From: Chrysochromulina tobinii
Taxonomy: Eukaryota; Haptophyta; Prymnesiales; Chrysochromulinaceae
Assembly (NCBI GenBank): GCA_001275005.1
Contig: JWZX01003365.1
Coordinates: forward strand, 1 to 32,789
Direction: 5' to 3'
DNA length: 32,789 nucleotides
Shown: one piece after another, positions 17,526-25,992 of the stretch
Layout: every line of letters begins with the position of its first letter
How positions within the stretch are numbered: the stretch's first letter is position 1
The notes under the pieces: generated by a model
Databases searched by the model: none
What the model was told of the DNA's origin: nothing
The model's input: the letters and a program-made list of their open reading frames with translations, nothing else
Translations under genes and position numbers: made by a program

Positions 17526-19225
17526 ATGCCACCGGAGTATCTCATTCAGGATCGGCCCAATGAAGGCCACGCTCCGAATCGAAAGGTCGATGAGCTCCGC
17601 AGCTTTGGTATGCCGCAGCGGCAGTGGCCAGATCCACCACCAGAGCCGCCCAAGCCCAAGCCACCACCCGGACCGGCGTCCACTCGTGAACAGATGCGAT
17701 CCGCATACTTTGATCCACCGAGGCAAACCGCGGCCGACCTTCCGGCCGCCGGCAAGGCGACGCGAGCACAGTCGCCGCGGCCAATGAACCGAGCCGCGCA
17801 AACGTCGTCATCCATCTTTGGCGAGCCATCGTACGCCACCCCGCCTCCACCACCTCCGAAGCCCGTCGAGCAGATGCCAACGAGCACGGTAGAGCAGATG
17901 GTCAGTTGCGTATTTGGCACCCCTCGACGGCATGAGCGGCCCCAGACGCCGCGGCGCAATAGCGCCGGCCCGATGAACAGCTTGTCAGCGCAGGGCCTGT
18001 CAACAGTTTTTGGTTCGCCACGTTACACATCGCCTCCACCCCAGTCGCCACGCCGGCCGACAGTGATGGCCAACTCTATGACGGCGCAGGGGCGCTCATC
18101 ATCGCTGCCTGGTACTGACTTCTCCTCGTTTGAGCCCACCAGGGATCCGAAGAAGCCGCCACCTGCGATTCCAACCGACTCGGTGGCTCAGAATGAAAGC
18201 ACCGTCTTTGGCACACCGCGCCGACCAACCCCCGCGCCAGTGGTTTCAAATTTGAGCTCCGGAGGTGGCGGCGCCGTCAAGAGCTATGCTCCAGGCGAGT
18301 TTTTGATGCCAACGCCGCGAGAGGGGGCGCCGACGTCGAAATTCGCGGAAAACATAAGCAGCTCGCTCCCGGCCACGCGCTACCCGCCACCACCTCCCAA
18401 ACCGCCCAAGGAGCCGCCACCGCCAGCAGCGACCAGCGCGGCTGAAAATGGGCGATCATCCTCGCTTCCCGGTACCGACTGGTCAAAGTACGAAGGGGCC
18501 GCCAAGCAGAAGCCCGAGGCCTGGCCGAACGCGCCCGACCCGGGAACTAAGGCCGGGCGCAACGTGTCGAGTGTCTTTGGACCGCCGCAGATAGCGACGC
18601 CGCCGCAGCAGCCGCCCAAGCCCGTGCCGACGATCGCCACCTCAACCGTAGCTCAGCAGCGGTCGTCCGTCTTCGGCTCTCCACGCTACCCGTCGCCGCG
18701 ACCCGTGCAACCCCAAGTACGCTTCGTCGCTGCACATGGATGCCCCCGCGCGCCGCCTCGCCCATCAGGCCACGGCACAAGCCTAAGGACCCGGTGTTGC
18801 TCGGGGCCAATGGCCGGCCGCGCGCCCCCAACAGCAACGCGGAGATGCAGGTGAGCAGCGTCCTCGGCGGTAGCCTGGGTGCAGACACGCAGGCTCTCAT
18901 GCATGAACAGCACAGGGTGAGCAAATCGCTACTCAGGGTGGAGTTTACGGGGCTGCCCCCCGACTGTAACACGAGTCGGCTGCACATGAGCCTCTCCGCG
19001 CTGCCGTTCGACAAGGGCGTCACATGCGACGTGAACAAGGTGCGTGTGCCGTACGACGCGATCAATGGCCGTGGCGTCGGCAGTGGCAGAGCGGAATTCA
19101 AAAGCGTGCCTGATAAGGAGCGGCTGCTCCGCGCGCTCAAGACTGGGCAAGAGAAGGGCTGGCTCAAGGCGACTGGCTGGAAGGTGACGTACGATGACAC
19201 AAAAGTACACACAGTCTCGTGTTGA
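17526..19225 (+). CDS. Tandem-repeat protein (~33-residue SSVFGxP units) with RRM-like C-terminus
   Basis: The first frame runs from the ATG at 17526 to about 18716, and a second frame to 19225. They must be joined by an intron or the assembly has a frame error. A GTACGC donor at 18717 with an AG at 18781 or 18787 restores frame, giving about 544 residues. Most of the protein is a degenerate repeat of ~32-36 residues. Each unit has a short core such as SSIFGEPSYATPPPPPP, STVFGTPRRPTPAP, SSSLPGTDWSKYE or SSVFGPPQIATPP, followed by a Pro/Lys linker ending in STVAQ/SMTAQ/TSTVEQ-like residues. I count about twelve units. After the frame switch one more core (VSSVLGG) precedes a folded region. In it, LLRVEFTGLPPDCN and GRGVGSGRAEFKS resemble the RNP2 and RNP1 strands of an RRM. 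Function unknown. Confidence 0.7.
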
Positions 19226-19450
19226 GAAGTCTTGTGACAGAAACACCGTGGTGCCGGAGTTGACGTTATCCGTCTCCAGTCGAACATCCTTGGCTGCGAG
19301 GTGGGCGGAGCATTTCGGATGCGCTTGCATTTGCTTCGCAAGTTTTTCCCACAGCCCTTCGAACAAATTGCTCTTTGTGCACCTCCGTGCGACAGATCGT
19401 CTCAGCTTCGCTTCTTGCACGCGCGCCGCCTCGCCCTTCTCTCAGCCGCC

Positions 19451-20169
19451 ATGCTCGCCAACATGGTTATCGTCGCCACCGGCTACACGCTCTCGATGGG
19501 CGCGGCGCCGCTCATGCACTCTCCGGCTCGCGCGTGCGCCCCGCTCATGGCGGACGTCGTCAGCGAGAACCCGTGGAACGATCCTCGTGAGGGCAAGCCC
19601 TTTGGTGAGGCCGACGGCCCCAACCGGCCGATCGGCAAGGTCCGCGGTGCGGTCGCGTCGTATCAGCCGCGCGGCATCACGGATGCGAGCGTGATCAAGC
19701 CGCAGTACATTGAGACGGACGACGAGCCATGGTAAGCGGGCAGCCACTGCCCACCGAAACCGCTTCTCCTCTGCACGCTCTCTCTGCCCGTCCCCGGCTC
19801 ACCGTGTTCGCGCCGATCGTCTCGCGCCCCGGCAGGCACTCTACTTCGAAGCAGACGGTGGTCGCCACCAAAAAGCTGCTCGAGAAGGCGGACCTGCCCT
19901 TCGTCGCCGCAGAGACTGGCCTCGACAGGGATCTCTCAGCGGTGACGGATGCGAGTGGCGTGAAGGCGGCCATGGACAAGGCCGTCAAGGCGGGCGCGCG
20001 CCCTGGCTGCGCCGCCCTCAAGACGGGCGAACTTCTGGTCACGCTTTTCGCGAAGGACGCGGAGGCGGCGATGAAGAAGCGGCCGGCGGCGCCCAAGAAG
20101 ACCGTGCAGGGCGCGGGCTGGGACGGCGCTGAGCGTGAGCTCGCCAAAGTTCACGACAACTCCGTTTAG
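19451..20169 (+). CDS. Probable plastid-targeted protein of unknown function, two exons
   Basis: Exon 1 (19451-19731) ends in CCATG followed by a GTAAGC donor, and exon 2 (19836-20169) follows the acceptor GCCCCGGCAG. The 104-nt intron is phase 2 and splicing gives 204 residues. The N-terminus MLANMVIVATGYTLSMGAAP, then a stretch around MHSPARACAPLMA, looks like a signal peptide plus short transit segment, as in secondary-plastid proteins. The mature part has ENPWNDPREGKPFGEADGP, GKVRGAVASYQPRGITDAS and, across the junction, DDEPWHSTSKQTVVATKKLL. The helical C-terminal half includes SGVKAAMDKAVKAGARPGC and ELLVTLFAKDAEAAMKKR. I do not recognise a family. Without splicing the first exon would stop directly at the donor, so both halves as one gene is the best reading. 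Confidence 0.75.
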
Positions 20170-20898
20170 ATGCGGCGAGGGTGTCATAGGCGCGACGAGT
20201 GCGCGCCCGCAAGTCGATGCTCGGGCGCGAGCGGGCTCGCAACACGTCGGTCTTTACGGCCGGGTTCTGATCTGCCACATATGGCGCGCGCACCGCTCGA
20301 GCGTTGCGGAGCGCGTCGTTCGAAGGTCGTGACTCTCGTGTGTGTAACGACGCGAACACATCACACTGGCATGCTCATTTTTCGATAGAGCAAGCACAGC
20401 CAAACATTATGCGATGTCGTATCGCGGTACGCCGCGGCGCATTGGGTCGATGCACGATGCTCGATGGCGGTCTCACCTCAATCCTCATAACTAGATAACT
20501 TCTTGCAATCTTGCCGGCGGCATGTCGGGGCGGTCTATTGACTAGGTCGCGGGCCGGCCGCGGCCCAGCCGTGGGCCGTGGTCGATGGAAACGTCAAAAG
20601 ACGATGCAAAAGAATAAACGCAATGTCCATGACCAACGTGTAAAACGTTGATGAGCCTGAGCACTTGGGGGTTTGACCCAAACGCCACAAAGGGGTAGGG
20701 GCAAGGGGAGGTTATTCTTTCTGGATTCACACACTGAGCCACTCGTCCCCACCACCTGATTTTGAACTCAGTGAAGTGTGAACGTGTACGAGGTGGTGCC
20801 CTTCACATATTTGAGATTGCGTTGTACGTGTTGGTGTGTTGTGAATGAACACGTCCGGGACGGCACGTGCCATGGAAAACGAACACGCGGAGCGAACG
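20170..20898. other. 3' intergenic region between convergent genes
   Basis: No gene was recognised. It may contain a short terminal exon of the parvulin gene near 20727-20755. Short frames here look like chance. Confidence 0.5.
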
Positions 20899-21414
20899 TT
20901 ACACGCTTAAAGCCGTACTCCGACGTGACTTACCATCTTCGCCCGTACGTTCGTTGACCAGGATGATGTGCCAGCCAAACTGCGTCTTGATCGGCCGCTG
21001 CAGCTTGCCGATCGGCGCTGCGAAGGCAACCTTTTCAAACTCGGGCGCCATTGACCCGCGACGGAAGCGCAGCTCACCTGGCTGACCTCGTAGCTGCGCG
21101 AGCATGGCGTCGGGTTTCTTCTTGGCCGAGCCGCACGTGCTACGAGCTGCTGCAACCTCGCCAAATCGCTGCGACGAGACGCCCGCCTCCCCTGCTACAA
21201 GCGCGTTGTAGATTTCATTGGCGTCGAGCTGAGTCGGCACCAGAATGTGCTGAACACTGACCTCCTGCAGCGACTTGGAGATGGATCGGGCGAGATCGCT
21301 GAACAGATTCATGGCCGGGCTAGCACGCAACACAGCGCCCTTCTGCACATGACCATGCATCGCATCGGCCGATGGTGTGGTGATCACCCAGAAAAGCAGC
21401 CATGGAGATCGCAT
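20899..21414 (-). CDS. Parvulin-type (PpiC) peptidyl-prolyl cis-trans isomerase, probably organellar
   Basis: The unspliced frame from the ATG at 21414 gives 171 residues. The single rotamase domain (about residues 53-157) has the family hallmarks: VQHILV (His 56), RSTCGSAKKK (Cys 94), GELRFRRGSMAPEFEKVAF and PIKTQFGWHIILV (His 149). The N-terminus MRSPWLLFWVITTPSADAM reads as a signal peptide, followed by a short Ala/Arg-containing segment, so plastid import is likely. The enzyme catalyses prolyl isomerisation during protein folding. Right after the domain (NERTGEDG) there is a perfect GTAAGT donor at 20933. One possible acceptor (CAG ending at 20756) would add a tail GGDEWLSV ending at 20727. 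The unspliced tail KSRRSTALSV is the alternative. Divergent from the SAM-domain gene. Confidence 0.85.
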   Translation of the reverse strand: MRSPWLLFWVITTPSADAMHGHVQKGAVLRASPAMNLFSDLARSISKSLQEVSVQHILVPTQLDANEIYNALVAGEAGVSSQRFGEVAAARSTCGSAKKKPDAMLAQLRGQPGELRFRRGSMAPEFEKVAFAAPIGKLQRPIKTQFGWHIILVNERTGEDGKSRRSTALSV

Positions 21415-21612
21415 TTCGCTGACGAAACTGGACGTGAGGACGAGGCGGTGGGGGCGTCGATGCAGAGCCCAGGGATCGACGGGGAAGCACTACCATTCAA
21501 AGCCGCCTTTCTTTCGAAGTACAAAGTTGCCCCACGAAAATTTCGCGTTCGCAAAACGACACTCATCGATCGTGCCCGTCCATTGGCCATTGCGCGCCAC
21601 GGCACCCAAAGC

Positions 21613-22815
21613 ATGTCTGCCCGCCGCGCCGCCGAGATGTATTTGAGCCAGTACGATGCATCGTCGCCGAATGCCTACTACCGGCGCGGGGCGCAACCGA
21701 TGATCTGGCAGACGCGCTCGCCCACATGGGTGGACGAGGACGACTTTCAGCCTCCACAGCCCTCGCCACGGCCGCCGCCGCCGCAGCAGCAGGCGCAGCC
21801 TGCCCCGCGGCGCATGCTCTCGCCGACGAGGCAACCGATGCGCCGTGAGGTGCATGTGCCCGCGCGAGGGCGATCGCGGCGCCCGAATTACGCCGCGGAG
21901 CTCGGTGCCGAGTTTCTGCACGCATGGGAGCAAAAGGACGTGGAGCGGTGGCTGTACGCGGCAGGCCTCGACGACATGGTGCAAGCCTTCAAGACCGCTG
22001 AGCTCAAGGGCGAGCACCTGCTCGACATGAATGCGAGCAACGCGGGCGATCAGCTAAAGGACGTGGACGACGCGGGTCTGCTGCGGCTGTGCGCGGCGCT
22101 GCAGCCTCTCAAGCAGGTGTGGAAGCACTCGCGCCAGGCGGCCGGCCTAAGCCTGAAGCCACACGCCAAGCCGCCGCCGCCGGAGCCGCCGAAGCCGCCG
22201 CCGCCGCCCAAGCGCGCGCGGCCGCTCGTGGCGGAGCTGCACGTGCTTGTGGACGGAGCGTCGCACCTGCCGCCGGGCGCGAGCGGTGCGTATGTCGAGG
22301 TGGAGGTGACGCCGAAGCACAAGCTCAAGTCGGCGTTCTTGCCAGCGCCCGCGTCCACCTACTACGAGGCGGGGCACAGTGCGCACAGCCCGTACGCGGT
22401 CATCGAGTCGGCGCATCCTCATCTGGCGAGCTACTCGCTGCCTCACGAGCCGCAGGCCTTCAGAATCTCCATCGATGACAAAATGAAGGCGGCCATCGAG
22501 GCGCAGCCGATGCGCGTGAGCGTGATCGCTTGGGTGCCGCGTAAGGGCGAGCTCGAGGTGGGGCGGGTCGAGATTCCGCTGCCCGACCCCGCGAATGGCA
22601 CCGTACAAGTCCTCCGCCTCGATCGTCCCGTCCGGGCGGAGTTCCAATGGGTCCTCTACCACGCAACGGCGGCTAAAACGGTTGGCGACTGGCAGCCCGT
22701 CCCCACAGAGGAGCAGCCGCGCCTCGCGCCGCTCGTGGGCGCCTGGTACACGCCGTGTGACGACCTCCGCGGCTCGACGCACGGCCTCCCGTACCAACCC
22801 CTCGGCTACTCCTAG
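21613..22815 (+). CDS. SAM-domain and C2-like domain protein
   Basis: 400 residues from the ATG at 21613 (MSARRAAEMYLSQYDASS). The frame is open further upstream, with an in-frame ATG at 21460, but that would leave almost no room between it and the divergent parvulin gene. After a Pro/Gln-rich segment, residues ~100-167 match a sterile alpha motif: WEQKDVERWLYAAGLDDMVQ, FKTAELKGEHLLDMN, LKDVDDAGLLRLCAALQPLK. A poly-Pro/Lys linker precedes residues ~205-345, a beta-rich region like a divergent C2 domain (AELHVLVDGASHLPPGASGA, then YVEVEVTPKHKLKSAFLPA, FRISIDDKM, PMRVSVIAWVPRKGELEVG). The tail ends GSTHGLPYQPLGYS. SAM domains mediate self-association or protein and RNA contacts; this protein is probably a scaffold, but its partner is unknown. 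Confidence 0.75.
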   Translation: MSARRAAEMYLSQYDASSPNAYYRRGAQPMIWQTRSPTWVDEDDFQPPQPSPRPPPPQQQAQPAPRRMLSPTRQPMRREVHVPARGRSRRPNYAAELGAEFLHAWEQKDVERWLYAAGLDDMVQAFKTAELKGEHLLDMNASNAGDQLKDVDDAGLLRLCAALQPLKQVWKHSRQAAGLSLKPHAKPPPPEPPKPPPPPKRARPLVAELHVLVDGASHLPPGASGAYVEVEVTPKHKLKSAFLPAPASTYYEAGHSAHSPYAVIESAHPHLASYSLPHEPQAFRISIDDKMKAAIEAQPMRVSVIAWVPRKGELEVGRVEIPLPDPANGTVQVLRLDRPVRAEFQWVLYHATAAKTVGDWQPVPTEEQPRLAPLVGAWYTPCDDLRGSTHGLPYQPLGYS

Positions 22816-22984
22816 ACGTGCGGACGAGCGGAAGGAACGCCGAACGGAACGCGCGGGTGGACGGAGGGTGCACCACGTAAGGGTGCACGGTGGTCTACTG
22901 AGGTCAGAGGTTTGTCATTGGTGTGTTTGTGAAAAAATCGGGAAAGGCTTGAAGCGGTGCGGCGCCGCGCCCGCCGCCCGGCCT

Positions 22985-24223
22985 TCAACGGCAGAGCGGC
23001 ACCAGCTTCCATTGCCAGCGTGGCTCCACCGCCGCCGGTTCTGCGTTGGCGCCGCCGACTCCAACCATCGCTGGCCCAAACCACACATGCATGCTAGCAT
23101 GCCCGCCGCCCGCACTGCACGCGCCGCCGCCGCCCGCACTGCACGCGCCGCCGCCAGCGAGCGACGGGAGCGGCACAACCACGCCCTGATGCAGTAGGTG
23201 AGTGAGCGCGGCCACCTGCGCTCTCAACGAGCCGAGCTCAGGCGGCGTGGCCGCTTCGTGTCCGCGAGGAGCGTCACGAGGAGCGCGCCTCGCGCCGCCC
23301 TCGGGTATGCCCTCGGGTATGCGCCCGTCGTCGAAGACCGTTGCCATGGCGCCCGACATGGCGCCGACAGTGCCGACGACGCCGCGTTCATGGGTCCTAG
23401 GCTGCCGCAGCAGCGGCTCCGCGTCCTCGTCGGGATACTCGACGACGTACTCACGGTACCTCGGGCCTGGTGCGCCTACCGAGGATGCTCCCGCCGTCGC
23501 CGCTGAGCCTTGATGCTCCCAGCCCCTTGCTAGAGGGAAGATGGAGTGCCGTTCCTCGCGCTCACGCCGCAGCCTTTCGGTCTCGCGGCTGTGCCGGCGC
23601 TCGCCCTCGTGCGCCGACCCAGCCGAGGCAGCGGGAGGAGGAGGTACTGCGGCCGACGGCGCTCCGGTGTCCCACACGCCCGGCTCGGGCTGCCGCCTCT
23701 CTCGAGGAGCCGGGCGTGGCTCGTTGTGCCCATGGCCACGTCGGCCCATCGGCGGCGGCTGCGGCTGTTGCTGCTGCGTGGCTGGCCGCGAAGCGCGCTC
23801 AGGATAGAGCAGGCCGCCCAAGACGGATGCTGCGGGGTCGTACTCAGGGTGCGGCCGCCGATGGTTGCCATCCACCAAGGGTGGACCGTCGCCAAAGTCC
23901 GACTCCGAGGCCCTCGCATCCCCCGGTGCGGCTGCGCGGCGTTCCCGTGCGGCCGCAATCGCTGCGGCAGCATACGGCGTGAGAACCGGCCGACGACCAC
24001 AGTCGGAGGTGGCGCCTATGATCAAGTTGTTGCGTGTGGGCGGACCATAGCGCTCGTCCTCGAATCCCGCGTGCGATGGTGGTCTTGAGGAAGCGACAGC
24101 TTTTTCCGGATAGAGTAGCGAGGAGAGCTCACCGTGCCTGGCGTACTCGGGATGCACGGATCCGCCGCTGCGTGTGGGTGGTGGGTTTCCTCCAGCAGCG
24201 CGGAGCTCTCGTAGGGCGCGCAT
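22985..24223 (-). CDS. Unknown, largely disordered protein with HPEY...LLYPE motifs
   Basis: 412 residues from the first in-frame ATG (24223; the frame opens at a TTG at 24277). I do not recognise it. Two similar segments stand out: HPEYARHGELSSLLYPEKA near the N-terminus and HPEYDPAASVLGGLLYPERA about 115 residues later. The rest is rich in Pro, Arg, Gly, Ala and Gln, with a charged helix (HSRETERLRREREERHSIF), a tyrosine/acidic stretch (YREYVVEYPDEDAEPLL), a likely helix (PELGSLRAQVAALTHLLHQG) and a Gly/Cys repeat. It ends WQWKLVPLCR. The paired motifs and intact frame argue for a real gene; missing introns would alter the details. Confidence 0.55.
   Translation of the reverse strand: MRALRELRAAGGNPPPTRSGGSVHPEYARHGELSSLLYPEKAVASSRPPSHAGFEDERYGPPTRNNLIIGATSDCGRRPVLTPYAAAAIAAARERRAAAPGDARASESDFGDGPPLVDGNHRRPHPEYDPAASVLGGLLYPERASRPATQQQQPQPPPMGRRGHGHNEPRPAPRERRQPEPGVWDTGAPSAAVPPPPAASAGSAHEGERRHSRETERLRREREERHSIFPLARGWEHQGSAATAGASSVGAPGPRYREYVVEYPDEDAEPLLRQPRTHERGVVGTVGAMSGAMATVFDDGRIPEGIPEGGARRAPRDAPRGHEAATPPELGSLRAQVAALTHLLHQGVVVPLPSLAGGGACSAGGGGACSAGGGHASMHVWFGPAMVGVGGANAEPAAVEPRWQWKLVPLCR
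23111..23158 (-). repeat. 24-bp tandem repeat, two copies, coding an 8-residue Gly/Cys unit
   Basis: Two consecutive 24-nt copies starting at 23111 and 23135 encode repeated ACSAGGGG near the C-terminus of the protein at 22985-24223. Confidence 0.85.
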
Positions 24224-24828
24224 TAGGAGTGGACTGGACTGTTTCGATGTGTTTACCGAAGTTTCCTGGCTCTTCAAGGGTTGTGTGAATGTGAATGTGT
24301 GTCGGGTGCAGTGCTGCAGTACGACTCAAATCTCTAAGTGGGTGTGGGGCTCGGATTTAAAGATTGAAAAACGTCCGAATCCGAGCGGAGAACACGCCTC
24401 TCTCACGTCTCTCGAGTGATCTCTCGAGTCCATTGCTCGAGTCTCGACTCTCTGCGTGGCCGCGTGGGCGACGATTGGACAACATTCTGTCCTTCAATGC
24501 CGGAAGTAGGAATCCCTACGTTGCCGGATGGGATGCAATCAAAAGCGGTGGTCACATGCGGCGGTGGTCAATGGCACACAAGTCGTGAGCCGGTGCCGCG
24601 CACCCGTTGCACTTCGGCATCGCACATCAAGCACGCCTGCACATGCACCCCAGCACGACTCCATAATGCAAAGCTCCTCCGAGCACCACTCGTATGCCGC
24701 ATGTGAGCGGTCGGGTTGCGAGCCGGCCCTTCATGGCATGGAAGTTGCTGGTGGTGAAAGCCCACGGCGTGACAAGAGGGCCACGCGAGAAATCTCGTCG
24801 TGCAAGCTCAGGCTCAAGGGCCTATAAC
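24224..24828. other. Region between the methyltransferase stop codon and the next gene
   Basis: On the minus strand this should hold the methyltransferase 3' UTR, including the SECIS-like hairpin at 24573-24637, and the 5' flank of the gene at 24223. At about 24408-24455 CTCGAG occurs three times in a CT-rich stretch. No other gene was recognised. Confidence 0.5.
24573..24637 (-). promoter_or_regulatory. Candidate SECIS element (selenocysteine insertion)
   Basis: Found by eye about 190 nt after the methyltransferase stop, on the same strand. A 7-bp lower helix pairs GGCGTGC (24637-24631) with GTGTGCC (24579-24573), three pairs being G-U. Above it TGA (24629-24627) faces GA (24584-24583), as in a SECIS quartet. 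Exactly 12 nt then separate the TGA from an AA (24614-24613) at the start of the apical loop. The upper helix is imperfect (GTG/CAC, an internal loop, then TGCCG/CGGCA). The base before the TGA is T rather than the usual A or G. Treat as a candidate. Confidence 0.4.
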
Positions 24829-25740
24829 TCAATGCGAGCGAGCCATCGCGACACCAATGACCACAGCAACTGCGGCCGCCGTGGCGACGAGCTTGAGGCT
24901 AGGTGGGCGGTACGAAGGCACGCGGGGAGGCGCGAAGGGAAACGGCTTGCGGGCGACAAAGTCAAACCCGAGCGTTGTCGGCGAGGTCGCGAACTTGGTC
25001 GGTCCGGAGACCCGGGTAGATTCGAAGCCGGTGGCTGTGAGCAGGTGCAGGTAGTCCTGCACAGGCACACAGCCCGAGACTCACTCAGACCAGCCCCCGC
25101 TCACGCTCTGGGCAGGCTGGGCGGGCTGTCACGCTGCTGCTGCAGCGTCCACCACGGGCTCTTCCACCTTGCACAAGTCGCACAGATGGAAGCGGCCACC
25201 TGGCTTGAGGATCCGGAAGGCTGATCGGAATGCCGCAGCCTTGTCGGTGGTCAGGTTAAACACGCCGTTGCTCATCACGAGGTCGGCGACGTTCTCGTCG
25301 ACCAAACCCTTGAGCAGTGTCCCGTCATCTAAGAGGCCGCGCTTGAATTCGATCACGGGCGCGCAGTCGGGCGCGAGCTCAGCAACATTTTGCGAGGCAC
25401 GGTCGAGCATTTTCTGTGTGAGATCAATGCCAATGACACGGCCGGTGGGACCCACAAATTTGGCTGCAAGTATGCAGTCGTGGCCGGCGCCGCATCCAAG
25501 ATCGACAACAGTCTCTCCGGCGCCAGGGAAATAGCCGGGACTCAAGAGCAGCGGGCAACCACCGCCACATGCTGCCTTGAAGAGCTTCTTGTGGAGCTCG
25601 TCGGAGGCCTTCATGCCAAGCCTGTCGAGCAGCTCGTGAGTGTACCCCCATGTGTGCACCGCGCCGTAGTACTTCTCGCCAAGGGCGAGCGCGGCGTAGT
25701 CTTGCTCGACAACGGCCCGCAGCTTATCGGCGGCGACCAT
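24829..25740 (-). CDS. AS3MT-like SAM-dependent methyltransferase, predicted selenoprotein with C-terminal membrane anchor
   Basis: 303 codons from the ATG at 25740 to the TGA at 24831-24829, with in-frame TGA codons at 204 and 220. The Rossmann domain shows motif I VVDLGCGAGHDCILAA (from ~78), RVIGIDLTQKMLDRA, LVMSNGVFNL and FRILKPGGRFHLCDLC, close to animal and algal arsenite methyltransferases. Codon 220 lies in WSE-TGA-VSGC, where human AS3MT has WGEC (Cys206); an equivalent of Cys61 is present (CGGGCPL, Cys 58/61). The Cys156 position is Gly (SNGVFNL), so arsenite may not be the substrate. After the second TGA the frame continues with VPVQDYLHLLTATGFES and then KLVATAAAVAVVIGVAMA, a likely tail anchor, before the stop. 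The TGA at 204 is either a second Sec or lies in a very short intron. Divergent from the gene at 25993. Confidence 0.85.
25081..25083 (-). other. In-frame TGA, predicted selenocysteine codon (position 220)
   Basis: The codon lies between WSE and VSGC and coincides with a conserved family cysteine. The frame carries recognisable homology on both sides, which fits recoding better than termination. Confidence 0.72.
25129..25131 (-). other. Second in-frame TGA (position 204): Sec, or inside a small intron
   Basis: It lies in a low-complexity linker (Ala run before, QPAQPAQ after) with no conserved Cys counterpart. A 60-nt in-frame intron (AAG, then GTGGAAG, to CCTGCCCAG) would remove it without shifting the frame, but that would be shorter than the other introns in this window. 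Confidence 0.4.
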
Positions 25741-25992
25741 GAGGTGATGAGAAGAACGGTCGGATTGGAATCACGAAGAGAGACTGGCATGTGGACGGTC
25801 CCGACGAACGCTTCACACGGAACCGCGTGCCTGCGTGGCTCGCGTCTGCGACGGCGCGCTGCGCCGAAACATATGTACGAAGAACTTTCTGAAAACCAAG
25901 CGTCGGCGACGTGCCAGTCCGCGGAGGCCCGAGGCGGCCGCTCGCTCGCATCGCTCACTCGCGAAAAGGGCTCAAGAGCGTGGCGCGCTCAG

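Noticed and set aside
18547-19341. 264-codon minus-strand frame
   Set aside because: Opposite the repeat protein and its RRM-like end; no protein-like features.
25069-25131. Reading the methyltransferase as a pseudogene broken by two TGA codons
   Set aside because: All other codons are intact, homology resumes after the TGAs, the second TGA coincides with a conserved Cys, and no frameshift is present.
25390-25992. 201-codon upstream extension of the PPAN frame
   Set aside because: Overlaps the methyltransferase antisense and has no Brix-family similarity; PPAN proteins begin near the basic N-terminus at 25993.
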